5,771 nucleotides of DNA from Firmicutes bacterium UBA6648 (GCA_002455605.1 DKLE01000213.1:15090-20860); one strand, 5' to 3'; positions 1 through 5,749 are shown, numbered from the stretch's first letter. The notes: generated from the letters alone by a model not told the origin. A program made the numbers and translations.

Positions 1-431
1 GCGGATTGCTGGTGCAGGATACGGATGAAGTTTTATTTAAGGAAGAGGAAATGAAGATTGTGACCGACAGAATCCCTACAGAAAGGGAGATGGAGGATAT
101 GAAGCTGGCCATGAAAACGGTTAAACATATTAAATCCAACGGTATTGTTATAGCTAAAGACGGCAAGACCATCGGAATAGGTCCCGGACAGGTAAATCGA
201 ATATGGGCGGTTCAGAATGCCATAAGACAGTCCAATGTTCCGCTGCAGGATTCCGTATTGGCATCTGATGCTTTCTTTCCTTTTGACGATTGTGTAACAG
301 CTGCTGCCGCTGCCGGGATAACAGCTATCATTCAGCCGGGCGGTTCCGTGAGAGATGAGGAATCCATTAAAAAAGCCAATGAACTGGGTATTGCCATGGT
401 GTTTACAGGGGTTCGTCACTTCAAGCACTAA
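1..431 (+). CDS. purH: PurH, 3' part (AICAR transformylase domain), partial at 5' end
   Basis: C-terminal 142 residues of the bifunctional phosphoribosylaminoimidazolecarboxamide formyltransferase/IMP cyclohydrolase, which carries out the last two steps of IMP synthesis in the cytosol. The reading frame is open from the window edge (first full codon at 3), so the N-terminal IMP cyclohydrolase domain and the catalytic Lys-His pair of the transformylase lie outside; full-length PurH is about 510 residues. Family landmarks visible here are the opening [34 protein letters not shown] (264-284), QPGGS (333-347) and the characteristic C-terminus RHFKH (414-428), whose Arg corresponds to an AICAR-phosphate ligand in characterised homologues. 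The GQVNRIWA form is one I associate with clostridial PurH. A stand-alone AICAR transformylase cannot be excluded because the N-terminus is missing. It ends 56 bp before purD with no terminator between them, so co-transcription is likely. Confidence 0.95.
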   Translation, partial: GLLVQDTDEVLFKEEEMKIVTDRIPTEREMEDMKLAMKTVKHIKSNGIVIAKDGKTIGIGPGQVNRIWAVQNAIRQSNVPLQDSVLASDAFFPFDDCVTAAAAAGITAIIQPGGSVRDEESIKKANELGIAMVFTGVRHFKH

Positions 432-487
432 GGAAACCATTTTATTTTCACATTAATTAGGTTATATTTTTATGAAAGGTTTTGATT

Positions 488-1759
488 ATGAAGGTATTAA
501 TTGTGGGAGGGGGCGGCCGCGAACATGCGATTGCGTGGAAGCTGGCGCAAAGTCCTAAAATAGACAAACTCTATTGTGCACCGGGAAATGCCGGAATTTC
601 AGAAATTGCAGCATGTGTTCCCATAAAAGCGGAGGACGTGGATGAAATCTGTAGATTTGCAAGTGAGTCACAGATCGATTTGGCTGTAATAGGGCCGGAA
701 GTACCTTTGGCAATGGGGATTGTGGATGAGTTAGAAAAAGCAGGCGTGAAAGCATTTGGTCCCAATAAGAAATGCGCTCAGCTGGAGGCCAGTAAGGCCT
801 TCACCAAGTCCTTTCTTGCCAGACATAATATTCCTACGGCAGGATATAAAGAGTTTACAGATAAACAAGAGCTTCTGGACGCAGTAGGCATATATGGGTA
901 TCCCATGGTCATTAAAGCAGATGGACTTGCTGCGGGAAAAGGTGTAGTAATAGCGGAGACCAAAGAAGATGCAGTAAAAGCTATTGAAGAAATGATGGAA
1001 GATAAAATATTCGGCTCTGCGGGGGACAAAATCGTCGTAGAGGAATACCTGACGGGCATTGAAGCCTCTATGCTGTGCTTTGTAGATGAACATACCATCA
1101 TTCCCATGGAATCGGCACAGGATTATAAACGAATTTTTGTCGGAGATAAAGGGCCGAATACCGGGGGAATGGGTACTTATTCACCAAGCCTGGTTTTTAA
1201 CGGAGATCTGGAAGAGAGGATTCAGAAAGAGATTTTAAAACCCACCCTGGAAGGTTTTCAAAAGGATGGCTTGGATTTTAAGGGAGTTTTATTTATCGGT
1301 CTGATGATTGGTGAAGAAGGCCCTAAGGTTATTGAATTTAATAATCGCTTTGGTGATCCGGAAACTCAATCTGTATTGCTTCGACTGGAAACCGATTTAT
1401 TAGACATATTTAGCGCAGTGATTGACAATAAATTAGATGATGTAAACATAAAATGGAGCGAAAAAAAAGCAGTCTGTGTTGTTTTAGCTTCAGGAGGATA
1501 TCCGGGCGCTTACGAAAAGGGAAAGAGCATTCACGGACTTAACAGAGTGGATAAGGATATAATGGTTTTCCATGCAGGAACGAAATTTGGAGATATGACC
1601 GGACAGGAAATCGTTACTGACGGAGGACGTGTTCTGGGCGTTGCAGCTTTAGCAGATACGCATGATGAAGCGAGAACCAAAGCCTTTGACAATGTAAAAA
1701 GGATCAGTTTCGATGGAATGCAGTATAGAAATGATATTGGCATCATTATTAAGAAATGA
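488..1759 (+). CDS. purD: Phosphoribosylamine-glycine ligase (GAR synthetase)
   Basis: Cytosolic ATP-grasp enzyme that joins glycine to 5-phosphoribosylamine, giving glycinamide ribonucleotide, ADP and phosphate (second step of de novo purine synthesis). The product is 423 residues, the usual size for a monofunctional PurD. Visible landmarks are the N-terminal VGGGGREHAIAWKL, IGPEVPLAMG and GPNKKCAQLEASKAF, the ATP-grasp segment ADGLAAGKG (about residues 144-152), GPNTGGMG (222-229), and the GARS signature RFGDPETQ (287-294) after VIEFNN. The C-terminal domain is complete and the protein ends in a short Lys tail. The start chosen is ATG 488, preceded by GAAAGG at 474-479 with an 8-base spacer. 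A TTG two codons upstream (482) is in frame but lies too close to that site and would add residues before the conserved MKVLIVGGGG start. It is the last gene of the purine operon in view, followed by a strong terminator. No frameshift or missing catalytic motif was seen. Confidence 0.97.
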   Translation: MKVLIVGGGGREHAIAWKLAQSPKIDKLYCAPGNAGISEIAACVPIKAEDVDEICRFASESQIDLAVIGPEVPLAMGIVDELEKAGVKAFGPNKKCAQLEASKAFTKSFLARHNIPTAGYKEFTDKQELLDAVGIYGYPMVIKADGLAAGKGVVIAETKEDAVKAIEEMMEDKIFGSAGDKIVVEEYLTGIEASMLCFVDEHTIIPMESAQDYKRIFVGDKGPNTGGMGTYSPSLVFNGDLEERIQKEILKPTLEGFQKDGLDFKGVLFIGLMIGEEGPKVIEFNNRFGDPETQSVLLRLETDLLDIFSAVIDNKLDDVNIKWSEKKAVCVVLASGGYPGAYEKGKSIHGLNRVDKDIMVFHAGTKFGDMTGQEIVTDGGRVLGVAALADTHDEARTKAFDNVKRISFDGMQYRNDIGIIIKK

Positions 1760-1790
1760 GATTATAAGAGAAGGTCTCCACTATTTTTAT

Positions 1791-1822
1791 AAAAACGGCT
1801 TTACACAAAGCCGTTTTTTATT
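1791..1822 (+). terminator. Intrinsic terminator after purD
   Basis: Perfect 12-bp stem, AAAAACGGCTTT (1791-1802) pairing with AAAGCCGTTTTT (1807-1818), with a 4-base ACAC loop and a T-rich tail. It begins 31 bp after the purD stop. The A-tract on the left arm gives T-residues on the opposite strand too, so it could work both ways, but no minus-strand gene ends here. It separates the purine operon from the DUF503 gene. Confidence 0.92.
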
Positions 1823-1840
1823 TAATGTATCGGGTAATCT

Positions 1841-1870
1841 ATGATAGAATTGTAAACAGCCGCATATAAT
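1841..1870 (+). promoter_or_regulatory. Possible sigma-A promoter for the DUF503 gene
   Basis: A consensus -10 TATAAT sits at 1865-1870 with a weak -35 ATGATA at 1841-1846 (4 of 6 matches), spacer 18 bp. Transcription would begin about 1877, just ahead of the GGAGGA ribosome binding site at 1885-1890. A second -10-like TATGAT lies at 1840-1845, so the exact promoter is uncertain. Some promoter is expected here because the purine operon terminates at about 1820. Confidence 0.42.
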
Positions 1871-1899
1871 ATAATCAAATAAACGGAGGATATTACTAG

Positions 1900-2181
1900 A
1901 TGATTATAGGAACCATGATGATCGAATTGCATGCACCCTGGGTACATTCCTTAAAGGAAAAACGCATGGTGGTGAAAAGTATTTGTGCAAAAGCAGGAAA
2001 CAAGTTTAATATTTCAATTGCAGAGGTGGATAAGCAGGATATGCATCAAGCAATCGTTATCGGTATATCCTGTGTAACAGATGAAACGGCACATGCTAAC
2101 AGTATATTAGATAATGTACTGAATTTTATTGAGGACAACACAGAAGCAGATGTAGTTTCCGTAGAGCGGGAAATTCTTTAA
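1900..2181 (+). CDS. DUF503 / YlxP family protein
   Basis: A complete 93-residue protein, matching the usual 90-95 residues of the DUF503 (YlxP) family. Diagnostic segments are the N-terminal MIIGTMMIELHAPW, the HSLKEKR motif (residues 16-22) followed by VVKS, NISIAEV (37-43), QDMHQ (46-50, where the family usually has QDLWQ), AHANSILDNVLNFIE, and the C-terminal VEREIL. It has no signal peptide or membrane segment, so it should be cytosolic. The biochemical function of the family is not firmly established; members are often found in the nusA-infB-rbfA translation/ribosome-maturation operon, which suggests an RNA- or ribosome-related role. Here it stands alone, after the purine operon terminator and convergent with a response regulator 15 bp away. 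The start is ATG 1900, with GGAGGA at 1885-1890 and a 9-base spacer. No convincing terminator follows, so its transcript probably runs into the antisense of the regulator gene. Confidence 0.9.
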   Translation: MIIGTMMIELHAPWVHSLKEKRMVVKSICAKAGNKFNISIAEVDKQDMHQAIVIGISCVTDETAHANSILDNVLNFIEDNTEADVVSVEREIL

Positions 2182-2196
2182 ACTGCAAATTGTAGC

Positions 2197-2871
2197 TTAA
2201 ATATTTTTTATAGCTTTATAACCCAGTCCCCGCACTGTTTCTATGGTAAATTCAGGGTATTTTTCAAATCGTTTCCTTAAACGATTTATGTGTACATTGA
2301 CTGTATAGTCTGTGGATTCTGACTCCATTCCCCATATTTCATCCATAAGCTGAATTCGAGTAAATATTTTATTAGGATAAGCCAATAATTTATACAACAG
2401 ATAAAATTCTTTTTGAGGTAATGTCTGTCTTTCGTTTCCCCGGGATACGGTTAAAGAATCATAATCCAAAACCACATCTCCGATTGTAAGCTTATGATCA
2501 TTAACGATCTGTGCCCGTCTTAAAAGCGCTTTAATGCGGAGAAGCATCTCTTCTTCATCAACCGGCTTGGTCATGTAGTCGTCTGTACCCACTATAAAGC
2601 CTTTTTTCTTATCGGCGGGAAGCTGCTTGGCTGTAACCATTAAGATAGGCAGCTGGTATCCGGAAGTTCTCAATTCTTCTGTCAGTTCATAACCGTCCAT
2701 ATTGGGCATCATAACATCCAGTAAAATTAAGTCAATATGCTCGGAATCTAAAACTTTCAATGCTTCAACTCCATCAGAGGCAGTAAAGGTGATATAACCA
2801 TTTGCAGACAAAACAGCTTTCATTAATTTTTTTGTGTTGATATCGTCTTCAACTATTAATATGCGAAACAT
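2197..2871 (-). CDS. OmpR/PhoB-family response regulator
   Basis: A 224-residue DNA-binding response regulator, normal size for the family. The receiver domain (about 1-117) has the acidic pocket EDD (8-10), phosphoacceptor Asp52 in LLDVMMPNMDG, the switch Thr80 in MVTAK, and the conserved Lys102-Pro103. A C-terminal winged helix (about 126-224) contains the LPQKEFYLLYKLL segment, the recognition-helix region TDYTVNVHINRLRKRF, and the wing hairpin ETVRGLGYKA. All key residues are present, so it should be phosphorylatable and should bind DNA as a dimer. The start is ATG at 2871, with AGGAGGT at 2878-2884 and a 6-base spacer. It has no kinase gene next to it in an operon; the nearest histidine kinase lies 1.5 kb upstream on the same strand, beyond an oppositely oriented TolC-like gene. 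Partnership with that kinase, and control of the divergent TolC-like gene, are inferences from position. Confidence 0.96.
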   Translation of the reverse strand: MFRILIVEDDINTKKLMKAVLSANGYITFTASDGVEALKVLDSEHIDLILLDVMMPNMDGYELTEELRTSGYQLPILMVTAKQLPADKKKGFIVGTDDYMTKPVDEEEMLLRIKALLRRAQIVNDHKLTIGDVVLDYDSLTVSRGNERQTLPQKEFYLLYKLLAYPNKIFTRIQLMDEIWGMESESTDYTVNVHINRLRKRFEKYPEFTIETVRGLGYKAIKNI

Positions 2872-2894
2872 GGCACTACCTCCTGTTAATTATA

Positions 2895-2922
2895 ATTTTA
2901 CCTTAAAATAATGGAATTACAA
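2895..2922 (-). promoter_or_regulatory. Possible sigma-A promoter of the response regulator gene
   Basis: Read on the minus strand, TTGTAA (2917-2922, 4 of 6 matches to -35) and TAAAAT (2895-2900, 5 of 6 matches to -10) are 16 bp apart. The predicted start near 2888 leaves a short leader that just contains the AGGAGGT ribosome binding site at 2878-2884. A perfect minus-strand TATAAT at 2889-2894 also exists, but transcription from it would start inside the ribosome binding site. Confidence 0.42.
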
Positions 2923-3013
2923 ATAGATTCATCGTAATTGTTCCCAATCATAATAAAATAAAAAGGTTAAGTGAATATAAACTTTTAAAAAATTTATGTT
3001 CAGTTAATCTTTC

Positions 3014-3028
3014 TGCTATAAAATAGCA
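3014..3028. repeat. Short inverted repeat upstream of the TolC-like gene
   Basis: TGCTAT (3014-3019) and ATAGCA (3023-3028) are perfect 6-bp arms around AAA. The repeat contains a -10-like TATAAA (3017-3022) for the + strand, but no good -35 lies 16-18 bp before it, as would fit an activator-dependent promoter. It could be an operator, a small leader hairpin, or chance in A/T-rich DNA. Confidence 0.4.
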
Positions 3029-3049
3029 ATTGTAAATGAAAATGCATAG

Positions 3050-3065
3050 GGGCAAAATTTTGCTC
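3050..3065. repeat. Palindrome in the leader of the TolC-like gene
   Basis: A perfect 12-bp palindrome GCAAAATTTTGC (3052-3063), extendable to 3050-3065 with one G:T pair. It lies 34 bp ahead of the start codon and 22 bp ahead of the GGGAG ribosome binding site (3088-3092). The continuous palindrome suits a dimeric DNA-binding protein better than an RNA hairpin, since it has no loop. Function unknown. Confidence 0.45.
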
Positions 3066-3099
3066 TTTATTAAAATACAAGAAGCAAGGGAGACAGTTA

Positions 3100-4302
3100 A
3101 TGAAGAAGAAATATATTATGTGGATATTATCAATATGCATGGTCTCAGCCATGGCACTTCCTATGATGTCCTTTGGGGATACGTCAGAAAGCACAGCAGA
3201 TAACAAAACAACAGAGACTGTTGCAGAAAGCGCAGGAGAACAGACCACTGACTCCGCGGTGAGGCTGGAGAAAATAAGCTTGTCCTTGGACGGCGTGTAT
3301 AAGCAATTGGAAAACAGTAAGACCATGGAAGTGATTAAGTTAAAAAAACAGAGTGATCAAAGCGTAGCTAAGGGTTATAGTGAGACCGCAAGTACTTTAA
3401 GTAAGCTAGAGAAGTCCGATGCAGTTATTTCAGGATTTGATTCTTCCAATAAAGTGGTTGCCCAGGCCAGAAGAACTTTTGCCAATGCTATGCTTGAGGC
3501 CAACAATGAGGCCCGAATAAATGCAATGAGGCAAGAGGCCTTTCAGAAGTATTATACGCTGAAGAATACGGAGACACAGGTAGAAATTTCAAAGGAGAGT
3601 CTGGAGCTTAAAAAAAGCTATTTTGAAACCACCAAAAGAAAATTTCAGGTAGGTTCTGCCGCCAAAAGTGAAGTGGAAAATGCAGAAAAAGAAGTAAAGG
3701 CCGCAGAAACCCAGCTTGAAGCAACCGAAAACAGCTTGGAACAATTGAAGCTGAGCTTTAATTCATACCTGGGATATGATATTTCTCAGGAGGTAATTTT
3801 AACGGATCAAATTCAAGAGATAGAATTACCTGAAACCAGTCTGTCTGATGGGGTTGCCTCCGCCCTAAAGAATCGGAATGAAATAAAAGAGGCTGCTTAC
3901 AACGTAAATATTTTGCAGCTGAATTTTAACAGCTATAAAGCTTATCCTTCCAGTTCCTCAAAATATATCAGTGCTAAAACCCAGCTTTTAAATGCAGAAA
4001 TTGCCAATCAAAATATGCCTACCAATATTGAGCTGGATGTTCGAGCCAAATATGATGCCGTGATGGATGCTTACAATTCCATTCAGACAGGAAAGAAGAC
4101 ATTGAAAAGTGCAGAGGATGCTCTCAATACGGTAACCCGCAAATATAATCTGGGAATGGTGACCAGCTCCGAGGTTCAGCAGACAAAGCTTGCCTTAAAC
4201 AATGCAAAGCTTGCCCAGGCAAATGCACTGCTTACATATAACCTGGCGGTAGAGAATTATAATTTATCGACAGGGGTAGGAACAACACCGGCTAATTTGT
4301 AA
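3100..4302 (+). CDS. Secreted TolC-family-like helical protein
   Basis: A 400-residue protein with a Sec-type signal peptide: basic MKKK, hydrophobic core to about residue 22, and likely cleavage after SFG (24-26). Cys13 lies inside the core without a proper lipobox, so it is probably not a lipoprotein. Residues 27-53 form a Ser/Thr/Glu-rich linker. The rest looks like two TolC/OEP-family (PF02321) repeats. The helical segments at about 150-227 and 318-394 align to each other, with KRKFQVGSAAKSEVENAE (179-196) matching TRKYNLGMVTSSEVQQTK (346-363), an offset of 167. ALKNRNEIKEAAYNV (255-269) is the usual start of the second repeat. The alternating amphipathic beta-strands that form the outer-membrane barrel are not apparent; their places hold short or helical stretches (about 92-145 and 276-312). 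Inferred role: a cell-wall-side component of an export or efflux system, or a structural coiled-coil protein. The start is ATG 3100, with GGGAG at 3088-3092. It is divergent from the response regulator and ends in a terminator shared with the kinase. Confidence 0.85.
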   Translation: MKKKYIMWILSICMVSAMALPMMSFGDTSESTADNKTTETVAESAGEQTTDSAVRLEKISLSLDGVYKQLENSKTMEVIKLKKQSDQSVAKGYSETASTLSKLEKSDAVISGFDSSNKVVAQARRTFANAMLEANNEARINAMRQEAFQKYYTLKNTETQVEISKESLELKKSYFETTKRKFQVGSAAKSEVENAEKEVKAAETQLEATENSLEQLKLSFNSYLGYDISQEVILTDQIQEIELPETSLSDGVASALKNRNEIKEAAYNVNILQLNFNSYKAYPSSSSKYISAKTQLLNAEIANQNMPTNIELDVRAKYDAVMDAYNSIQTGKKTLKSAEDALNTVTRKYNLGMVTSSEVQQTKLALNNAKLAQANALLTYNLAVENYNLSTGVGTTPANL

Positions 4303-4342
4303 TCGGTAAAAATAGAACTGCTGATTATTAAATTCATATAAA

Positions 4343-4394
4343 GCTTATGCAAAAAGATACCGTGCAGAATTGCTGCACGGTATCTTTTATAAGC
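4343..4394. terminator. Bidirectional intrinsic terminator between convergent genes
   Basis: A perfect 16-bp stem, AAAAGATACCGTGCAG (4352-4367) with CTGCACGGTATCTTTT (4373-4388), closes a 5-base AATTG loop. Beyond a 3-base bulge (4349-4351) it is extended by GCTTAT (4343-4348) pairing with ATAAGC (4389-4394). T-tracts of four to five lie on both strands. It begins 40 bp after the stop of the TolC-like gene and 12 bp after the kinase stop on the other strand, so it should end both transcripts. Confidence 0.93.
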
Positions 4395-4406
4395 ATGTAG
4401 ATTTTG

Positions 4407-5480
4407 TTATTGGGGAAGGGTTACTGTGAATGAAGTTCCCACGCCAACTTCACTGTCTATAAGTATCTCACCATCATGAAGCTTTACTATTTTATTTACA
4501 ATGGCTAATCCCAGTCCATTTCCGTCAGTTGAATGGGATTGATCCCCTTGATAGAATTTATCAAAAACGTGCTTCTGGCTTTCTTCGCTCATTCCGTAAC
4601 CGTTATCCATTATCTTAAAAGCTATGCCTTTCTCATGACTCTTCAGTTTAATTTTAATTTTGCCGTTGTTGGGGGAAAATTTGATGGCATTGTCGATGAG
4701 ATTAATCCAGACTTGGCTTAAAAGATCGTCATTTCCCAGATAGGTGATATCTTCCAGATCAATAATCATTTCCAAATTTTTATCAGCCCACTTGGACTCA
4801 AGGATTAATACACTTCTACGGACCTGTTCCGACAAATCAAATTCAGTTTTTGAGGAGATAATATTCAGATTTTCTATTGCTGTAAGTGTCAGCACGTTTG
4901 TTGCAAGCTCCGTTAACCGATCCGATTCACTTATCATAATATCCAAATATTCATTGCGTTCTTCCTCCGATAGATGGGGGTTTTTTAATATTTTAGCGAA
5001 CCCTCGCAAGGAAACGATAGGTGTTTTAAATTCATGAGAAAAATTATTAACGAAATCCGAACGAAGCATTTCAAGGCTGCCCAGTTCTTCGGTCATGCGG
5101 TTAAAGCTTCGGGCGAAAATATTAAATTCTTCAATTGCGGAAACGGGGAGCCTCACGCTGAAATCACCGTCTGCTACTTTATTACAGGCTTGTACCACCC
5201 GGCGGATGGGTTTCAGGGGGATGCGGCTGAAAAGCGCGGTTAAGGTTGTACCTACCACCGCACTGCTTAAAATTAAAAAGATTATGGGGCCAAAGATTGT
5301 AGGTTCAATCATTCCATGAATGAGGCCATATTTCAGCATGAACAATATAGCGATGGCAAAAATGCTCATTGTTAAAAACAAAATGATGAATATGAGAAGC
5401 GACAGCATGAATGCCAAGGCACTTTTTCCCATTTTAGAACAGACCTTCACATAGAGCCGTGCCCAAAAGTTTGAAGTCAA
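4407..5480 (-). CDS. HAMP-domain sensor histidine kinase
   Basis: Membrane-bound two-component kinase of 357 residues from the chosen start. Order: short cytosolic N-terminus, TM1 (about 21-49), a loop of only about 12 residues, TM2 (about 62-84), HAMP linker (about 83-136), HisKA domain with phosphoacceptor His149 in NNFSHEFKTP, and a HATPase_c domain. The latter has an N-box INLIDNAIKF (Asn260, Asn264), G1 DNGYG (292-296), F-box FDKFYQ and G2 GNGLGLA (320-326). All catalytic motifs are intact, so it should autophosphorylate. With virtually no extracytoplasmic domain it probably senses within the membrane or through a partner membrane protein. Start: TTG 5478-5480 is preferred because AAAGGTGG (5489-5496) lies 8 bases ahead. 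An in-frame GTG at 5490-5492 overlaps that Shine-Dalgarno and would have no site of its own; it would give 361 residues. The likely partner is the OmpR-type regulator at 2197-2871, but the two are separated by the TolC-like gene. Confidence 0.94.
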   Translation of the reverse strand: MTSNFWARLYVKVCSKMGKSALAFMLSLLIFIILFLTMSIFAIAILFMLKYGLIHGMIEPTIFGPIIFLILSSAVVGTTLTALFSRIPLKPIRRVVQACNKVADGDFSVRLPVSAIEEFNIFARSFNRMTEELGSLEMLRSDFVNNFSHEFKTPIVSLRGFAKILKNPHLSEEERNEYLDIMISESDRLTELATNVLTLTAIENLNIISSKTEFDLSEQVRRSVLILESKWADKNLEMIIDLEDITYLGNDDLLSQVWINLIDNAIKFSPNNGKIKIKLKSHEKGIAFKIMDNGYGMSEESQKHVFDKFYQGDQSHSTDGNGLGLAIVNKIVKLHDGEILIDSEVGVGTSFTVTLPQ

Positions 5481-5488
5481 CAGATACA

Positions 5489-5496
5489 CCACCTTT
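5489..5496 (-). promoter_or_regulatory. Ribosome binding site that decides the kinase start
   Basis: On the minus strand AAAGGTGG is one mismatch from AAAGGAGG and sits 8 bases before TTG 5480. The alternative GTG codon at 5492 overlaps it and therefore cannot use it, which favours the rarer TTG start. Confidence 0.65.
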
Positions 5497-5536
5497 ATCT
5501 ATAATTTAAAAATATTTTAACATAGTTTTATTACAC

Positions 5537-5581
5537 GAAGATAAACAATATTTTTTAAAATTTACCATTTTGTTTATCTTC
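5537..5581. repeat. Perfect 11-bp inverted repeat upstream of the kinase gene
   Basis: GAAGATAAACA (5537-5547) and TGTTTATCTTC (5571-5581) are exact reverse complements separated by 23 bp of A/T-rich sequence; the next inward pair (5548 with 5570) also matches. The arm centres are 34 bp apart, about three helical turns. It lies between the kinase (minus) and the next gene (plus). If the promoter at 5590-5618 is correct, it begins just downstream of the kinase transcription start. It is a candidate operator for a regulator bound to both arms, or an mRNA-leader hairpin; no U-tract follows, so it is not a typical terminator. Confidence 0.6.
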
Positions 5582-5589
5582 AGTTTCTA

Positions 5590-5618
5590 ATTATACTTTA
5601 TTGTTGTATCTGTGGCAG
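5590..5618 (-). promoter_or_regulatory. Possible sigma-A promoter of the kinase gene
   Basis: On the minus strand a consensus TATAAT (5590-5595) lies 17 bp after CTGCCA (5613-5618, 4 of 6 matches to the -35). The predicted start is near 5583, giving a leader of about 100 bases that includes the inverted repeat 5537-5581. A + strand -10-like TATACT (5592-5597) with a poor -35 (5570-5575) overlaps it, so the divergent promoters may share this site. Confidence 0.45.
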
Positions 5619-5647
5619 ATTCAAAACCATTTTTTACTTTCGTTATT

Positions 5648-5700
5648 AAAGTTTACCCACTAAAATATTGACCCAAAGTTTAAGGCGTTTTGACTGTCAC
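5648..5700 (+). promoter_or_regulatory. Direct repeats upstream of the right-edge gene
   Basis: Two direct repeats are visible: AAAGTTTA at 5648-5655 and 5675-5682 (27 bp apart), and TTGAC at 5668-5672 and 5690-5694 (22 bp, two helical turns). A weak -10-like TATATG (5704-5709) follows, with no -35 at normal spacing. OmpR/PhoB-type regulators typically bind direct repeats with about 11-bp periodicity, so this may be an activator-binding region for the gene at 5750. This is a pattern-based inference only. Confidence 0.3.
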
Positions 5701-5749
5701 TTTTATATGCATAAGCTATGGAAAAGTAGATAAAAAGAAGGGAGTATAT

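Noticed and set aside
33..440. Minus-strand open frame of 135 codons opposite purH
   Set aside because: It lies fully antisense to a strongly conserved PurH reading frame, has no recognisable domain, and its existence follows from the codon pattern of purH.
432..487. Possible separate promoter or terminator between purH and purD
   Set aside because: The 56-bp gap is A/T-rich, but no hairpin and no convincing -35/-10 pair at proper spacing was found; read-through from purH is the simpler view.
731..1107. Two overlapping minus-strand open frames opposite purD
   Set aside because: Both are antisense to the ATP-grasp core of purD, are of low-complexity composition, and show no family resemblance.
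2199..2220. Possible hairpin AGCT...AGCT near the end of the response regulator gene
   Set aside because: Only four base pairs hold before mismatches, and AGCT is self-complementary, so it is too weak to call a terminator.
3130..3141. Lipoprotein signal (Cys13) in the TolC-like protein
   Set aside because: The residue before Cys is Ile rather than Gly, Ala or Ser, and the Cys sits in the middle of the hydrophobic core, so ordinary signal-peptidase cleavage is more likely.
3000..3326. Minus-strand open frame of 108 codons covering the leader and signal peptide of the TolC-like gene
   Set aside because: It has no good ribosome binding site and no recognisable domain, and it conflicts with the well-supported + strand gene and its leader.
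4533..5319. Several short + strand open frames opposite the histidine kinase
   Set aside because: All are antisense to intact HisKA, HATPase and HAMP coding sequence, and none has a recognisable domain.
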